Source: Asterochloris sp. CNOR1
Taxonomy: Eukaryota > Chlorophyta > Trebouxiophyceae > Trebouxiales > Trebouxiaceae
Reading direction: 5' to 3'
DNA: 64,000 nt
Assembly: GCA_963969365.1 (NCBI GenBank)
Contig: OZ017752.1
Coordinates: 620,001 to 684,000 of the forward strand
Positions within the stretch are counted from its first letter, which is position 1; the number at the start of each line of letters is the position of its first letter. Position numbers and translations under genes: made by a program. This document shows, piece after piece, positions 1 through 23,680 of the stretch. The notes beneath the pieces were generated by a model, which searched no databases, was not told where the DNA came from, and saw only the letters and a program-made list of their open reading frames with translations.

Positions 1-281
1 CGTCACCACTGCCAAACCTGCAACAGGCAGTGCAGCCCCTAGGCCAAAGCCTCCCTGCCTGAGCTGTCTCCATCCACAAATGCCAGGTGGCTGCAATTGA
101 GGCAGATAGCCTGCAGGCACCCTGCTGAATGCCTACCTGGCTGTGCAGGTGGCACACAAGATGGCATGCATCTGCACCTTCACAGGCAGCCTGCTGCAGA
201 TGGCAACAGGTTGCCTGCAGGCGATCATGCCCTGCTCGTCCACGAGCACTGTGCTGACTGCCCATTCGCCTGACTGTGCAG

Positions 282-10699
<10,418 letters not shown>

Positions 10700-11510
10700 G
10701 CTGCCCCCTGGCTGGGGCATGAAGCTGCTGGCAAGGCAGTCTGCCAGAGAGTCAGCGGCAGCTTGAGGAGGTTGTGCCACCGCCCCCCTGCACCCCTCCT
10801 GCCGGTGGCATCGTGCGTGCTGCCTGCTGCCTTCCTGCGCCAGCCCAGCCAGCGCCTGCCCTGCCCCGCAAGGCTGCCCTTTGCTGCCCCGCAGCAAGAA
10901 CGCGTGCCCAGGGCGCCCAGCGGGAGCAGCTGTGGCCCTGGCTGAGCAAGTGTGAGAGCCTCGCCCTGTAGAGGTGCCGCAGCAGCCCGCTGCTGGTAGG
11001 CCGCACACACAGCTTGCACAGCCTGGTTGCTGCCTGCTCGCTCCTGCTGCGCTTTGGCCTGCGAAGAATTCTCAGAAAGCAGTCACAATCCCTCCAGTTG
11101 GTGTCTCTACAGAGCGCCCCTCCAAACAGAGAGCACCAAGACGAGGCTAGAAGGCAAGGGTGGCACGTTTGGGTCCCAACCTGAACAGGTGCTGCTCTGC
11201 CTGGAGCTGTCCCACCTGCATCTGACAACTACCTCTGCCAAGCAAGGCCCTGAACTCGCTCACCCTGTGTGGATGCAGAATGGCTGCCACCAGCGGCCTC
11301 TGGCCGCCGTCGCGCACAAGCCAGTGTGCAAAGCAAGCGGCAGCCCTTGAATGAATTTTGAGCCTTTCTCCTTTCGCAGTACAGCAACTTGTACCGCTAT
11401 GAATGACATGAACCTCAGGCTCTAAGACAAGCCCAGATCAGGGCTGTTGCAGAATGAGGCCGCTACATTGCATCAAGTGGTACACTGGCTAAGGAAGCTC
11501 TTCAATCTAT
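10700..11510. other. Convergent 3' flanks of PRP5 and MRD1
   Basis: This 811-base spacer lies between two stop codons on opposite strands and should hold both 3' UTRs. I see no convincing additional exon. Open frames here are short and show no recognisable protein. Confidence 0.6.
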
Positions 11511-14500
11511 TCACATCATGCGTTTCTGCTTTTTGACGACAGGCAGCTCATCAAACTCAGCCACCCCCTCGCCACGGAACTTGGCAGCAGTCTTGGCCCT
11601 GATGTCGTCAAGGCCATCCTCGCCCTGCTGGGCCCACTCTATGACCAGACGCCGCCCATACAGGTGAGCGCCTGCTACAGAGTCCATGGCCACCTTGGCC
11701 TCCTGCTTGGTGACAAATTCTAAGAATGCAAAGCCCCTGCAGGCAGTTGTAGCCTGCTCAAAGCCCAGGAAAGGACTGTCAAGATAAGCTGTCTGAGCAA
11801 ACAGGTCCTTTTGCGGCAAGCAGTTCCCCCAAAGCCATGACTTTGCAGCTGCCGCTTGCCGAGCAAAGCAGCATGAACTGCAGCGATGCACGTAGCATAG
11901 GGCAGTGCTCATCGACATGCAAACACAGTTGATGCAACTAGCGCAGCCCACCTGGGTGTGCCATCAAACTTGCGGGGCAGCCTGCAGGTCTTGATGTGGC
12001 CAAAGGGGCTGAACAGCGACATGACGTCCTTGCGTGTGGCCTCAAAGGCAATGTTCCGCACAATGAGTTTGGTGCTCTGCTTGGCAGCCTCCTCCTTGGA
12101 GGCCTTTTGGGATGGGGCGCTGGAAGCCTTGTGCTTACTCAGTTGGAGCACCAGCTGATGCTTGTCCAGCTTGGAGCCCTGCAGGCACATAAGAGCTTTC
12201 AGGTGCAGCCCATTGAACTTCACATGCGGTAATCTGAGCATCACAGGACAGCTGATCCTGCACCTGACCTGCACCTGTCCTGCATAAAGCCCTGCAAGCG
12301 CACAGAGCCTGAAGGGCGGATCTGTACAAAAAGTGCAACAGGAAGACGAGCTGATGCTGATTCAGCTGGGAGCCTTGCAGGTACCACAGCTTGGCTCACT
12401 TCAGCACCAACAGACGGACGTCGCTGTAATGCAGATCGGATGAGCCTCAGGGTGGCTACACAAGGCAAAGACTGGCACAGCTAATACAGCATAGCCTCTG
12501 CCCCAGAGTCCCTTGCAATTGTGCTCCACAAGCCCTCCTGGCCTCCCTGTTCCCAGCCCTGTGCTACCAACAGCATCAGCAGAAGACCGACGGAGCATGG
12601 ACTGATGTACTGCTCACCTGCAGCTTCTTGATGACTGCTGCAGCCACCGACTCCGAAGAGCACTCCACAAAGCCAAAGCCCATGGAAAGGGGCTTTCCAT
12701 CGGCGCCCTTCCTGGTCGCCACCTTGGCGCTGCGCAGCTGCCCGCCCACAGCCGCCACAGCACTGTCAAAGTGCTTCTGCAGCGCCTCATTGCCTGCAGC
12801 GGGCAGCATCAGCGAGACTCAAGTTGTGACAGGTCACAGCAGACGCCATTATCACCGCTGTCCCTGCTGGCGCCAGCAAGTCACAAGGCGGCAGCATGCG
12901 GCATGGGCTGGGGATTTGTGTGCATCTAGAAGTTCCTGTACCAATGAGCAATGGCATACCAACAGCTAATATGATGAACAGCGTTCACGCAGTAAATGCA
13001 GCAAGCATCCAACTGGGCTGAAGGCTAGGCGCTTCAGGGATGGTGCTGACACTACATCGACAGTTAAGCAACTGCACAGCGGCTGCATGAATTCTGGGTC
13101 AAAGAACTGCATAACCTCATAACACGGTGCTGTGTTGTGCAACCCAGTTCCATGAAGAACTGGGACAATACGCTGAGCACCTGGATGGTGCTGATGTCAG
13201 CGTGATGCCCAGCAGACCGAGCCAGAGACCATCGCAAGCTGCACACCTGTGCTGAAGGCCAGGTTCTTCACAAAGATGGTGCTGGTGTCTGCATCCTCCG
13301 CATCTGGGGTCAGCTGAGCCACCACTGTTGCCTCAGAGGGCTGCGCAGAGCTGCCAGGCGAGATGGTCCCCGTGGCGTGCAGCCCCAGGAGGGCGGGCTT
13401 CGGCGCATCTGGCCTGAAAATGTCCTTTGGGGCCCACTCCAGGTAAACGGGCACATGCTGGTAGCGCTTGAAGGCCAGCGCCCTGAAGGCCCTGCAGGGA
13501 GAGGACAGGCATGCTGAGGCATAGCCTGACTGGCAGGAAGCTTATGCTGGATGTCAGCACGCAGAACCCCTGCACAGGCCTGCTGATGAGTGCTGAAGGG
13601 TGGCTTTGCGCGCGCAAGGCGGCAGTGCTCAGGCCTGGCATGCAAAGCAACAGGCTACGTCTCTGATTGAGGACGAGACAGCTAAGAAGCAGCCACAGAC
13701 ACAGCCTGTCACCAACTGGCACATGTGTTGAGGCTCCTGGTTCTTCACGCCAGCCAGGAAACATGCAATCGGCACCTGCTTGACAGATTGCAGTGTGCTG
13801 AGGGCTTGTCACATACATGTGGTGGCCCTGATGGCACCTGAAGCAGGTGCTCTGACATATGTTCTGGGGGTGGAGGTGAAGTGGAGCCGCTCCACGTCCA
13901 CTGCCCACTGCTGACACCGTTCACACCTTGAAACAAAAAGATGCCCCAAAACATTGAGACATGACACATTGGGCGTCACCCCAAAGGGACACATGTCACA
14001 ATCACCTGCGGGCGTCCTGAGGCTCTTGGAACTCCACGATGGCCAGTGTCCTTGTGAGGGGCAGCACCAGGCGAGTCAGGGGGCCACACTTGCCAAACAG
14101 CTCAGCCAGCTCCCCCTCGTCTGCTGTGTAGGGCAAGTTTTTGACCAGGAGGGCGGTGCCACTTCGAGGCACGCTGCTGGTGGCTGAGGCCTTGCCGCTG
14201 GCAGCGGCTGCTGCCTCCAGAGCTTCCACAGACACACCTGCAGAGCTGGTGGGGGGATGGTGAGCACTGCCTCTGCAGCAATCACTGTGAGCAGCGCAGG
14301 GTCAGCCACTGCTTGTGGCCTGCTGTCTCACAAGCTTTGACGGACACGCCTGCAGGGTGGCTGGGGAGTTTAGAGCACTGGCGCTCCGGGGGCCACTGGC
14401 AGGCAGTGGAGACTGCAATTCTCAGACCCTTTAGCATTTGCATCAGATGGGTGATCTGAGAACTCATGCAGGCGGCCTGCTCTGCGACTGACACTGGCTG

Positions 14501-17500
14501 CAGCTGCCCTCATCGGAGCTTCATGTGCGGTTGGATGCGGTGGGGAGACACTTGCAGTGGTTGCACTGCAGTCAAGCGGCAGTCCTGGAAAGCGCACAGC
14601 CAGCACAGTACGTCACCTGACCTGACCAAGATTGCTCTCAACAAACACAGCTTGCTTCCCTGGCACACGTGATCAGGTGTGGAGTTGGCATTCCAGACGG
14701 ACGGACAGACAGACAGAGTGAAGTGATGACTGTGAGCGCCGCCCTGTCCTCTCCACCACTGCTTTGAAGATGTCATCTCAAAGCACCATATGATGTGTAG
14801 GCACTCAGCTTGGGCTCATCAACAAGGCCTGAGTCGGGCATACAAAGCCAGACCTGCATCTCCCAGCTTGCGCTTGGTCAGCGCGATGACGTGTGTCTCC
14901 CCCAGGGCCATGCGCACAGGCAGGTCTGAGGCCTCCTTGTCCAGCAGCTGGGCTTTGGTGATGCCATAGTGCTCCGCCACCGCCGCCGCCACCGTGTCAC
15001 TCCGCATGAACAGGGTGCTCCACGCTGCGCGGTCGCCAGCCTGTGCCCTCTGCTGGGCCTCCCGCTGCGCTTTGAAGCCGCCAGGACCTTTGGCTGTGTT
15101 GGCGCCCTCCTGCAGAAAAATCAGAAGCTGACGACATGCACAAAGCACTTTCATGTCGGCATGGTGGAGCCAGTCAAACCGAGATGGCTGTGTTCTCTGC
15201 ATACCTGTGTGATGGGTTTGGGCAGGCCTTGCGCGGCAGCAGTGAGCAGGCACCAGTCCTCCTGTCTTGTGGGTAAATGCACAGTGCCCAATGCAAGACC
15301 TATGCATGTCATTTGCTGAGGAGGGTTGAGTGGCCTTGAGGCAGCGACTTTGGCTGTGTCCCCACACCCTTGCAGCAAGCAGTTATTGCCTTGAAGCTTG
15401 GGCAACATGTCATTTGCTGCCATGGGGATGGGAGGCACGCACCTCAAGTTCTGGCTTAAGGGCTTCAGGCCGCTGTGAGGCTGGCAGCACGTGCAGCAGC
15501 CGCCCCTGGAAGCTGCTGCTGTCCAGCGCTGCTTGTGCTGCCACGGCGTCCCGTGGCTTCACAAACTGGACGTAGGCAATGCCACGAGAGTTGCGCGTGA
15601 CCCTGCAGGGCATCAGTCAGGCGGTGGCCCCGCAGTGCAGCAGGCGGACAAGACAGGAAATCTGGCAAGCAGAGCTGCGTCTCAGGCTCCAGCTGTAGCA
15701 GCAAGGCGTCCTGAACTGGGCAGCAGCTGCACACAGTCAGTGGCTGGCGCAAGGTGCAGCTGGGGCCACCTTGCTGCAACAACAGACAAAGCTGTGCACA
15801 AGTTAGGCCCCTTCCTTGGCAAGGCAGTCAGCGGCTGTGTATAAGGTAATTCCAGCAGGGAGAGCACCACATGGCACCCTTCACCAGAGGTTTGCTGAGC
15901 TCACCAGGAGGTTCACACGTACCCGCAGTTTATGCAGAACAAGTCACTTATCGCTTCGCACATGCCAAACTCAAAATTATTGACCAAGTCTTGGACTGCA
16001 GGCAGCTCACCTGTCCATGACTAAGTGGACCTCCTGAAGGTCCCCATGTGGCGCGAACAGGTCGCTGATCTCCGCCTCTGTGGCCGAGAAGGGCAAGTTG
16101 CGCAGGAAGAGGCGCCCAGTGTCTGCATGCAGCGGGCTGGGACATCAGTGCGATGATGGTCAGTGGTGGCACCCTCTGTGTTGATCAGAGGTGCAGACTC
16201 AGACTTCGCCAGACCGGGAGGTCTTGCCACGCGATGCGGACTCAAGGTCAGCACCTGTGGTCCACCCCAGGGCTAACTCTACAGGCTGGCAACACTCCAT
16301 CAGTTTGTTCTGAAAGCTGCCAGGTACTCAGGTGACCAGAGCAAAGGCGACACCAGATGCTGAAAGATGCAGACTGACAGGCGGAGGCTGACTGCCCAGC
16401 CTGGAGCGCAATCTGGGCAGGGACCTACTGTTCTGTTACGAAGCTGCACAGAAGTGCCAGAGGCTGACTACTGCAGGCAGCATGTGCAAACAGAAACCCT
16501 ATGGCTCACCCGGGGTGCAAGTAGGGTCAGCCCAAGCGGCCTGCATTGCGCATTCCAGCCAGCCATCTGGTGCTGCAACACAGCACCTCAGGCCAGCAGA
16601 TGCAGGAACAAACCCGCACCTTGATGAGCTGCTGAGAGACACCGCAAGCCGGATGCAGACAATTGTGTGACCAAGGCTCACCCTGTGTAGATGCTTCAGC
16701 ATGAGACTGCCGCCTCTCAATGAGCTGCTCAGCCTCTCCATCTGCGTCTGGTGCCTCCACAATGGCAACGCCCTGCTGCTGGCCCTCAGCTGAGGCTGTC
16801 TCTGCACCTGAGTCCCCTTCCAGGTGGCCATGCTCTGTGGAAGAGCTGCTCTGGGAGGTTCCACTGCAGAAGTGTGCACAGCGTCAGCCAGCACGTGTTA
16901 CACTGCAAGGCCATGCTTTTATGTGTCACGTGTCATGTGCTGAGCAGGCTCCTGGACGCGCTGAGTGCAACAGCAGCCGCCACTTTGCAAACAGAGTGAT
17001 CAAGCGGGGATGCACAACCTTTGCGCAGCTTCAACCAGCCTGAGGAGTACGCACTGCCTGCAACAAGAGCAGCAGGCAGGCCGTGTCAATGGACTACATG
17101 CCAGGAACCTGTGGGTGGAGTACGCCCTGCCCAACATCAGGCAGGCAGAGGCTACACTTGCCTGCTGTCGCCGTCAGCAGCATCTCCGCCTTCCTGTGAG
17201 GATGTCTCTTCGTCGCTGTCACGGAAGGTGCTACGCATGCGGCTGTGCAGGTAGTCCATGTCAGTCATCTCCTCCCCTGCAGGGCACGGCAGCAGTATTG
17301 AGGAGGCGTGCCAGATCTGTGGGCCGAGGCTGGCAGGCGAGTGGTGGCAGGCTGCCTGCCATCGTGCTGCACACCGCCCACTGCGCAGCGCAGAAGTCCC
17401 AGTGATGATTCCACACCACAGAGCCACACAGCATCAAAGTGTGTACGGCCTGGGTGTACTGGTAGGTGGTAGCTGGCAGAAAAGTCACCCGGGTGCTCTC

Positions 17501-19416
17501 ATGGCACACAGCTGCCCTGGGTGACACAGCATTGTTGGGGTCAACTGCAGCATACAGCTCTGCAGACGCAGGCCAAGAGGCCAGTGCTGTACAGCGGCCA
17601 CTGTCCAGCAGTCCCAGCATTGGCCGGTCCTGTTGCACGTGCTGCTGCTGCATCCTTTGTACCAGGATCCCAAGGCTCTCACCCTCCTCCTGACCCACAT
17701 CTGAGCTGTCCCCACTGTCTCCCTGCCCTGCATCTGCAGCCGCTGCTCTGGCTGCAGCCTGGCGCAGCTGTGCCAAGTGCTTGCCTGCCACCACAGGAGC
17801 TGTGGTTGCTGGGCCCTGTGCTGGAAGGTCTTCGCAAAGATCTGCCTCATCGTCCTCCACATCCTCCTCCTGCAGCCAGGCTGCGGGCTGAGGCAGGTGT
17901 GGGACTGCTGCCATGCATGGTTTAGATCCAGATGGCGCTTTGCAGCTTGTAGCAGGTGAGTGTGGGCTGCCAGGCAAGACCAAAGCGGAAGGGGCAGGCA
18001 TGGGCCCAGTGTCAGGGCAGTCTTTGGTCCTGACAGCCACCTGTCTGGCTGGTGTTCTAGGGCGTATAGACTGAAGTGGGCGGCAGAAAGACAGCAGGAA
18101 GGGGTAGCAGCATGTGCACGGCAGTCGTGCATGGGACGTAGGTAGCAGGCAGGGGCTGCAGGGGCCGCACCAGAGATGCACGGCAACTCTGCACGGTCCG
18201 TGTGCAAGCAGATGCACTGCTCACCTCTGCTGCTGCCGCAGTTGCATCAGCCTCAATCGCTGCCCGCTTCCGCTTGGGCTGCCTGGCCTCGCTGCCGGGC
18301 TGCTGCTGCGGCTGCTTGGTGGCACTTGGCGCAGCGGCAGGGTCGTCGTTGGCCCACAGTGCCCCCTTGCTGCGAGGCTTCATGAGGTCGAGAAACTCCG
18401 CCAGCTTGGGGTCATCTGCAGAAGCACAGAGCAGGATTGTAGCAGCTGTACAAAGGGGAAACATGTGATTTCTCTTCGGGCATCACATTTTTACGCCCTC
18501 CTTGGCTGGTGACCTGGGGTCTTGAGACAGCACACCTCGGGGTCGGACAGCGTACAGCAGATGCTTGGTCACTGATTGAACATGAGCAACTGTCTTGGCT
18601 CTGAGGAGGCGGGGACACAAGAACAGCGAAAGTCTGACAGCACCCGCACCAGCAGGGCCTGGTAATTTGCGGCCGATGCTGCACCAAGGGGCTTACCTTC
18701 CTCAGGGCCCCGCCTGGCTGCCCGCTTGGCTTTGATTGCAGCTCTCGCAGTCTGCTTGGCCTCAGGCTCAGCCGTGGCGCTGTCCTGCTGCAGCTTCGTG
18801 TTGGCGCTGCTGCCTGCAGTGTCCATTTGAGACGTCACATTCTGCACCCATTGCTGCACAAGCTGGCGGCCATACCCTCAAGTGATGCACATGGCAGGCT
18901 ACTGCTCCATCAGAGGCTGGAGCACGCAAAGCAGTTCACCTGTGGAGTACTTGCTCCAAGGCCTGGCCAGCTGATTGCTGCCAATCTTCTCAGCCAGCTG
19001 CAGCAGAGCATTGTGCGGATGAGGAGGGCAACAGCGCTGCCTGAACAGAGTACTGCAGGGCACTGCCAAAGGCAACTTGCCCAGGCACCGGGCAACGTAT
19101 GCAGACTGACCTCCACAGTGATGCGGGAGGTGTCAATGAAGGACCTGTTAAAGTACTTCAATGCAGCCTGGGTGTCATCAGCTGTTCGGAAGCCCACAAA
19201 GCCAAACTGCCGTGAAACTCCATCTCTGCAGCAGGAGGTGACACTTTAAACTGAGGGCCCACACATTTTGTCCAGTCTGTGCTCCGCTGGCCTGCACCTG
19301 GCTTTGATGATCTTGGCGTCTGTGACCTCTCCCCTCTGACTGAAATGTTCCCGCAGCCTTTCCTCTGTCAATCTCTTTGGCAGCCCTTTGACACAGATAC
19401 GGCTGGTTGAGTCCAT
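11511..19416 (-). CDS. MRD1: MRD1/RBM19-like protein with five RRM domains
   Basis: Nucleolar RNA-binding protein required for early pre-rRNA cleavage and small ribosomal subunit assembly. The ATG at 19,416 opens directly into the first RRM ([16 protein letters not shown]), as in the family. Visible exons run from 19,416 down to 11,511. RRM1 lies at about 19.42-19.11 kb. [14 protein letters not shown] block and an acidic linker with EEMTDMDYL lie at 18.4-17.2 kb. RRM2 (LFLRNLPF and SRGIAYVQF) lies at 16.12-15.44 kb, and a conserved [13 protein letters not shown] segment near 14.9 kb. RRM3 (LLVKNLPYT, then [10 protein letters not shown]) lies at 14.24-13.3 kb, RRM4 ([15 protein letters not shown]) at 13.3-12.6 kb, and RRM5 ([28 protein letters not shown]) at 12.15-11.5 kb. 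Five RRMs match MRD1; animal RBM19 has six. One intron has a GC donor at 17,161. Small exons near 18.9 kb are uncertain. Confidence 0.9.
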
Positions 19417-19729
19417 GCTTTTGCGGAGGGGCCGCCTATACAGCCTACCTGACAACAAGATGTTCCGCTTTGTCCGGTGTGTCTAAGGAGGGCTGATGTG
19501 TCTCACAGCCACACACTTTGCCAGGCACCTCTGTTCTCATGGCTGACGTTGTGTTTGATGTTGGCCTTGGAAATCCATAACATGTGCATCGAACGGGGAT
19601 GTCAGGCTCCAATCAAATCTGATGAATTATGTATGCTGCTGCCGCTCATCTGTTCTAGAAGTGGCCTGGATGACTCAATTAATTAAAGGGGTGGAAAGGC
19701 TGCAGGAGCACAGAAAGCTTTGTGGTTGA
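19417..19729. other. Spacer between MRD1 start and beta-helix gene stop
   Basis: About 310 bases separate two minus-strand genes. It should hold the MRD1 promoter and 5' UTR and the 3' UTR of the beta-helix gene. No further coding signal was seen. Confidence 0.5.
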
Positions 19730-22700
19730 TCACAGCAGCTTGCGGGACGATGCATTGATCAGCCCAGCTGTGCCGCCTGTATTGGCTGAGCTGCCGCTGC
19801 CTGTGGAGGAAGCGCCGCCGCTGCTGCTGCTGCTGCTGCTGGGACTCGTCACAGTGGTGGTGCTGGAAAATGGGGTGGTTGTCACATTTGTACCTGTAGC
19901 AGAGGCAGCTGCCGAGCGAGTGGCGCTGGCAGCAGCCTGGGAGGGTGTGCCATCCCTCTGGACGCCTGTCGTGATGGAGGTGTCCACCCCAGAGGTGCTG
20001 CTGCCAGAGGGGTTGATGTCCACATATCCTGCAGTAACAAAGACGGAGCAGGACATGGAGTGTGCTGCCATGCTGCGTGTGTGGTCCACTTCAATTGCAA
20101 GCTGGCATCCCAGCACGCAAACCCAACAGAGCTGGCAGAAGCAGCCAGCAGTTCGCCGAAGGACTGCTCCAGCATCCTGTGTCTATCATTGGTAGCCACA
20201 GCTGTCGATTACGGATCCTTAGGAGGTGACACTGTGTATTTGAATCTAGGGAGCCCGCGCAGCTGCTGCTTCCAGGGCCATGAATGCAACAAGATCCCAA
20301 CGTCTATGATGGCAACGTAACATTGTTTTACCTGGTTGCGAGTTAGCAACCACCACGTCCTGAGCGCTGGCATCATAGGTGATGCCAACGTTGTCCACCA
20401 GGTTGCCAGCACACAGGTTCCTGCAGCATGAGCACTTAGAGCTGTCACCACACCAGTTGAGAGCAGGGGTGGACCGCGAGCATACATCAGCAATGTCCTG
20501 GTCACCAGCAGAACCTGCCTGTAGATGCTCTTGGCCGAGGTCTTAGCAGTGTTGTCACTGAAGGTGTTGTCTGTGATGTTACTGGTGACATCCTGGTCGT
20601 ACACAGCGCCCCCAGATTGATAAGCACTGTTGCCATTGAATGTGTTGTTGGTCAGTGTGCCATTGGTCAAAGACCTGCAGGTGCAACCAGCCTGAGCCAT
20701 GTACCATACGAAATGCCTCATGGAATGGGTCCGCATTCACGGCAGAGCATGTGTTTCATTGCAGCCTCACCTGAACACTGCTCCACCAAACTGTGTGGCG
20801 CTGTTGTTGCTGAACATGTTGTTTTGGACCTGGGCATTGTCGCAGGAGTTCATGAAGATAGCTGCTCCCTTCTCACCCTTGTTCTGGGCAAAGACACTCT
20901 CTGAGACAAAGACGCTGGTAGCATTGCCCACGTAGAGGCAGGCGCTGGCCTGCAGCATGGCAGTCAACCCCCTCTCGGTATGTTACAAACCAGGCAGCAG
21001 CCGTCCACTGCGCGCAGCCAGCCAGCCAGCTTAAGTACAACATGCCTGCATTGCATGCAGGTGCCCCAGTCTGCACAGGCAGGCAGGCAGGCAACTCATG
21101 CACACCAAGCCTGCATCCAGTGCAGCTTTGCAAGGCAGCCAGCGAGCGCACACAGCACCTGGCCCCTCCTAGGAAGACACTGTTACTGCAAACAAGCAAG
21201 TTCAGCAAGTTCGCATCAGTGTTGAGGGCTGCTCACTGACTGAGCAAGGTTGAGGGTGAAGTTGCCCTGGTACTGAACCAAGTTGGCAGCCCTGTTGACC
21301 CACTGGGCACCGCCGACAATGGCAGAGTTGTTGAAGAAGACGCTGTCATATACCTCAACCTCTGTCAGGTCCTGCAGAAGGAGACAGGCTTGTGAGGTCC
21401 TGCAGAGACAGATGGGTAGATGTGCTGCCACTGCAGCTCACAAGATTGCATGCAGGTGCCTTTCAATGTGGGACTTGCTCACCGAAAAGAGGCCACCACC
21501 GTTGGTCAGCGCAGTGTTGCCCTTTGCTGTGACGTTGTACAAGAGAGCAGAGTCCACGCCGCTGAGGTAGATGCTGCCTACAGGGCACAAAGCGGCTGTG
21601 TGTGGCACGGTCAGGCTGCCTGCCACCCTCGTTACTGCCACATGCAGGGTCCTCAGGCGCCGCCGTGAAGCATTGCAGGCAAGCGACTGCAGTGCCTGCA
21701 GAAGTCGCAATACATGAGGGTGCAGTACTCACCTCCATTGCTGGCCACATTGCTGTCAAACACCGAGCTGGAGATATCCACTGTTGTGCCATTGCCAGCT
21801 GCCAGGGCACCACCCTGTGCTCCAGTGTTGTTGAAGAAGCGTGTCTGGTTGATGGACACAGAGCTGCCACCTGTCATATGAGAAAGGCATCAAAACCATG
21901 CTGTGATAAGCATGTCAACAAACTGCTGCAGTAGCGGCCTTTATGAAGGGTCAAATGCATCATGTAGCTTAAGTCCTGGGCAGTTTGCGTAGCTTTGAAG
22001 AAGAGCTTGCTTCTGAAGGAGGCGCCATGCTGCTGGACTCACCCTGTACTGCGATGCCACCAGCATTAGCGCCTGTGTTGCTGAGAAATTGGGAGTTGTA
22101 GATGGTGACGTTGGAAGTGGCGTTCACCATGATGGCAGCTGCCTGGGCTTGCACACAGGAGTCAAATGTCACCTGCAGCAAAGCACACAAGGTGTTCTTT
22201 GTATACAATTGCAGCAACTGTGCCAACAGAAGTGCAGCAGAGCTCTTTGCAAGCTGCTGCCGCTTTCAGACTGGAAGCATGCCTGTCATGAGCTGTGCAG
22301 TGAGCAGGGAAGCAGGTAGTGCCTCTGCTCAAGCCTCACATTGTCAAAGTCGACATTGGAATTGAGCAGGATGACGCTGCCCTGGCCAAAGAAGACCATG
22401 TTGGAGAAGGTGGAGTCCCTGACCATGATATCTTGGCCATCCAGCAGGATGGTGCCCTCAGGCAGATCGTTGCGCTGCTGGTACGTGACACCTGCAGCAG
22501 AAGTGTTGTAGCTCAGTGGTCTTGCAGGGTTAATGGATACGAGTGTTGCTGCACGCACTGCCCTGGGCTGCCATTGAAACTGCTGTGGCGCCTGTGACAG
22601 GGCACGGCAATGCCAGCAGTATAACATGCTAGAGAGGCCTTGTGCTGCACATGTCATCAGCGCACACTGTACCAAGGTGTTGGTACTGGTAGCTGGCCCC

Positions 22701-23464
22701 ATATTGAGACGAGAGGTGCAACATGCTGGCATGAGGATGTGCTACATTTGGCTTTGGAGCAGCAGCCCTGCCCAAGAAAACAGTTCTCAGCGTTGCAAGC
22801 GGGCACATCGGAGGTGCCCACCTGTCCAGGCGCTGGCAAAGCGCTCCAGAGCTGCGCCGCCCTCCACAATCACATCATTGGCGCTGCCAGAGCAGGCGAC
22901 CATGGCGCTCTTCAGGCCAGTGCTGGTGGTGGCAGCGTTGGTGGCGTTTGCGCCCAGGCCAACAACACTGAATTCACAGACAGCCCTGCAGGGCAGCCAC
23001 TGAAAGGTCAGTGGCGCGCTTGGCAGCTTCAGTTCACAGTGTGCACTAGCAGCTGCATGGCTCCCGGCTGTGCATGGACTGCCAGGGTTAGTGGCGCCAG
23101 CAGTGCACTCAGGCCCATGCCACACAGGGGGCCGCCAGGTGGAGCTCTGAACTATGCAGCTGGCCGCCTCTCTTGCTCACCTGCCAGCAGGGTTGACCAC
23201 AGGGGTCTTGCCGGCAATGACGCTGGCCTGGAGAGGTGTGATGGCCGTGACTGGCAGCTGCTGCTCCGCCAGAGCCTTGTGCAGGGTGACATTGAAGGAC
23301 TCCACTCCCTCAGGGGCTGCTTTCTGAGGCACGATGAGGCTTCCTGCAGTTGGCGCGGGGGCAGGGGCCCGCGCTGAGGTGGCGACCTTGGCAGTGGCAG
23401 GCACCAGCTGCGCATTGCCCAAAGCCAAGCCGGCTATCAGGCCTGAAAGCACAGACAACATCAT
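19730..23464 (-). CDS. Secreted beta-helix protein with Pmp-like FxxN/GGA repeats
   Basis: The start at 23,464 (a second ATG follows directly) opens a clear signal peptide, MMLSVLSGLIAGLALGNA, then an Ala/Pro linker. About eleven exons follow at roughly 23.46-23.18, 22.99-22.83, 22.49-22.34, 22.17-22.04, 21.87-21.73, 21.58-21.48, 21.37-21.24, 20.96-20.77, 20.67-20.52, 20.42-20.33 and 20.03-19.73 kb, for about 600 residues. Most encode one or two repeats such as FFNNTGAQGGALA, FSNNSATQFGGAVF and FNGNSAYQSGGAVY. These resemble the FxxN plus GGA[ILV] repeats of chlamydial polymorphic membrane proteins, which fold as a right-handed beta helix. The protein ends in a long Ser/Thr/Gly stretch with no membrane segment. 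Many NxS/T sites suggest N-glycosylation. A cell-wall or surface role is inference; no catalytic motif was recognised. Confidence 0.75.
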
Positions 23465-23680
23465 GAAATTCGGTTAGGGAGAGGCCCCAACCGCTGTCAG
23501 TTGACTTTTCTAGATGCAGTCAGACTGCTGCACTTGGGTCTCTGGAGGATCCCCTGTTCTGATGAGTGCTCGGTCGGTCGATCAGCCGGCAAATTGGGTT
23601 GCTGCCGCGGGCAACAGAGTCTGAACCTAGTAAGGGTTGCTCTGTTGCCTACTTGACGAGTCCCAGATAACGGGTATAGC
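23465..23680. promoter_or_regulatory. Divergent promoter region, beta-helix gene / MED19
   Basis: The ATGs at 23,464 (-) and 23,681 (+) are only 216 bases apart, so both 5' UTRs and promoters must share this stretch or overlap the genes. No specific element was identified. Confidence 0.4.

Noticed and set aside
13333-13917. 194-codon minus-strand frame in MRD1
   Set aside because: It is on the gene strand but in the wrong frame. The true frame there reads [15 protein letters not shown] and joins RRM3 to RRM4.
17043-17150. EYALP-like repeat on the plus strand inside MRD1
   Set aside because: It is on the non-coding strand and lies in an intron. It is better seen as another small duplicated segment than as a gene.
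22503-22535. TAGCTCAGTGG-like tRNA A box
   Set aside because: No B box, stems or T-run follow. It lies at an exon edge of the beta-helix gene.
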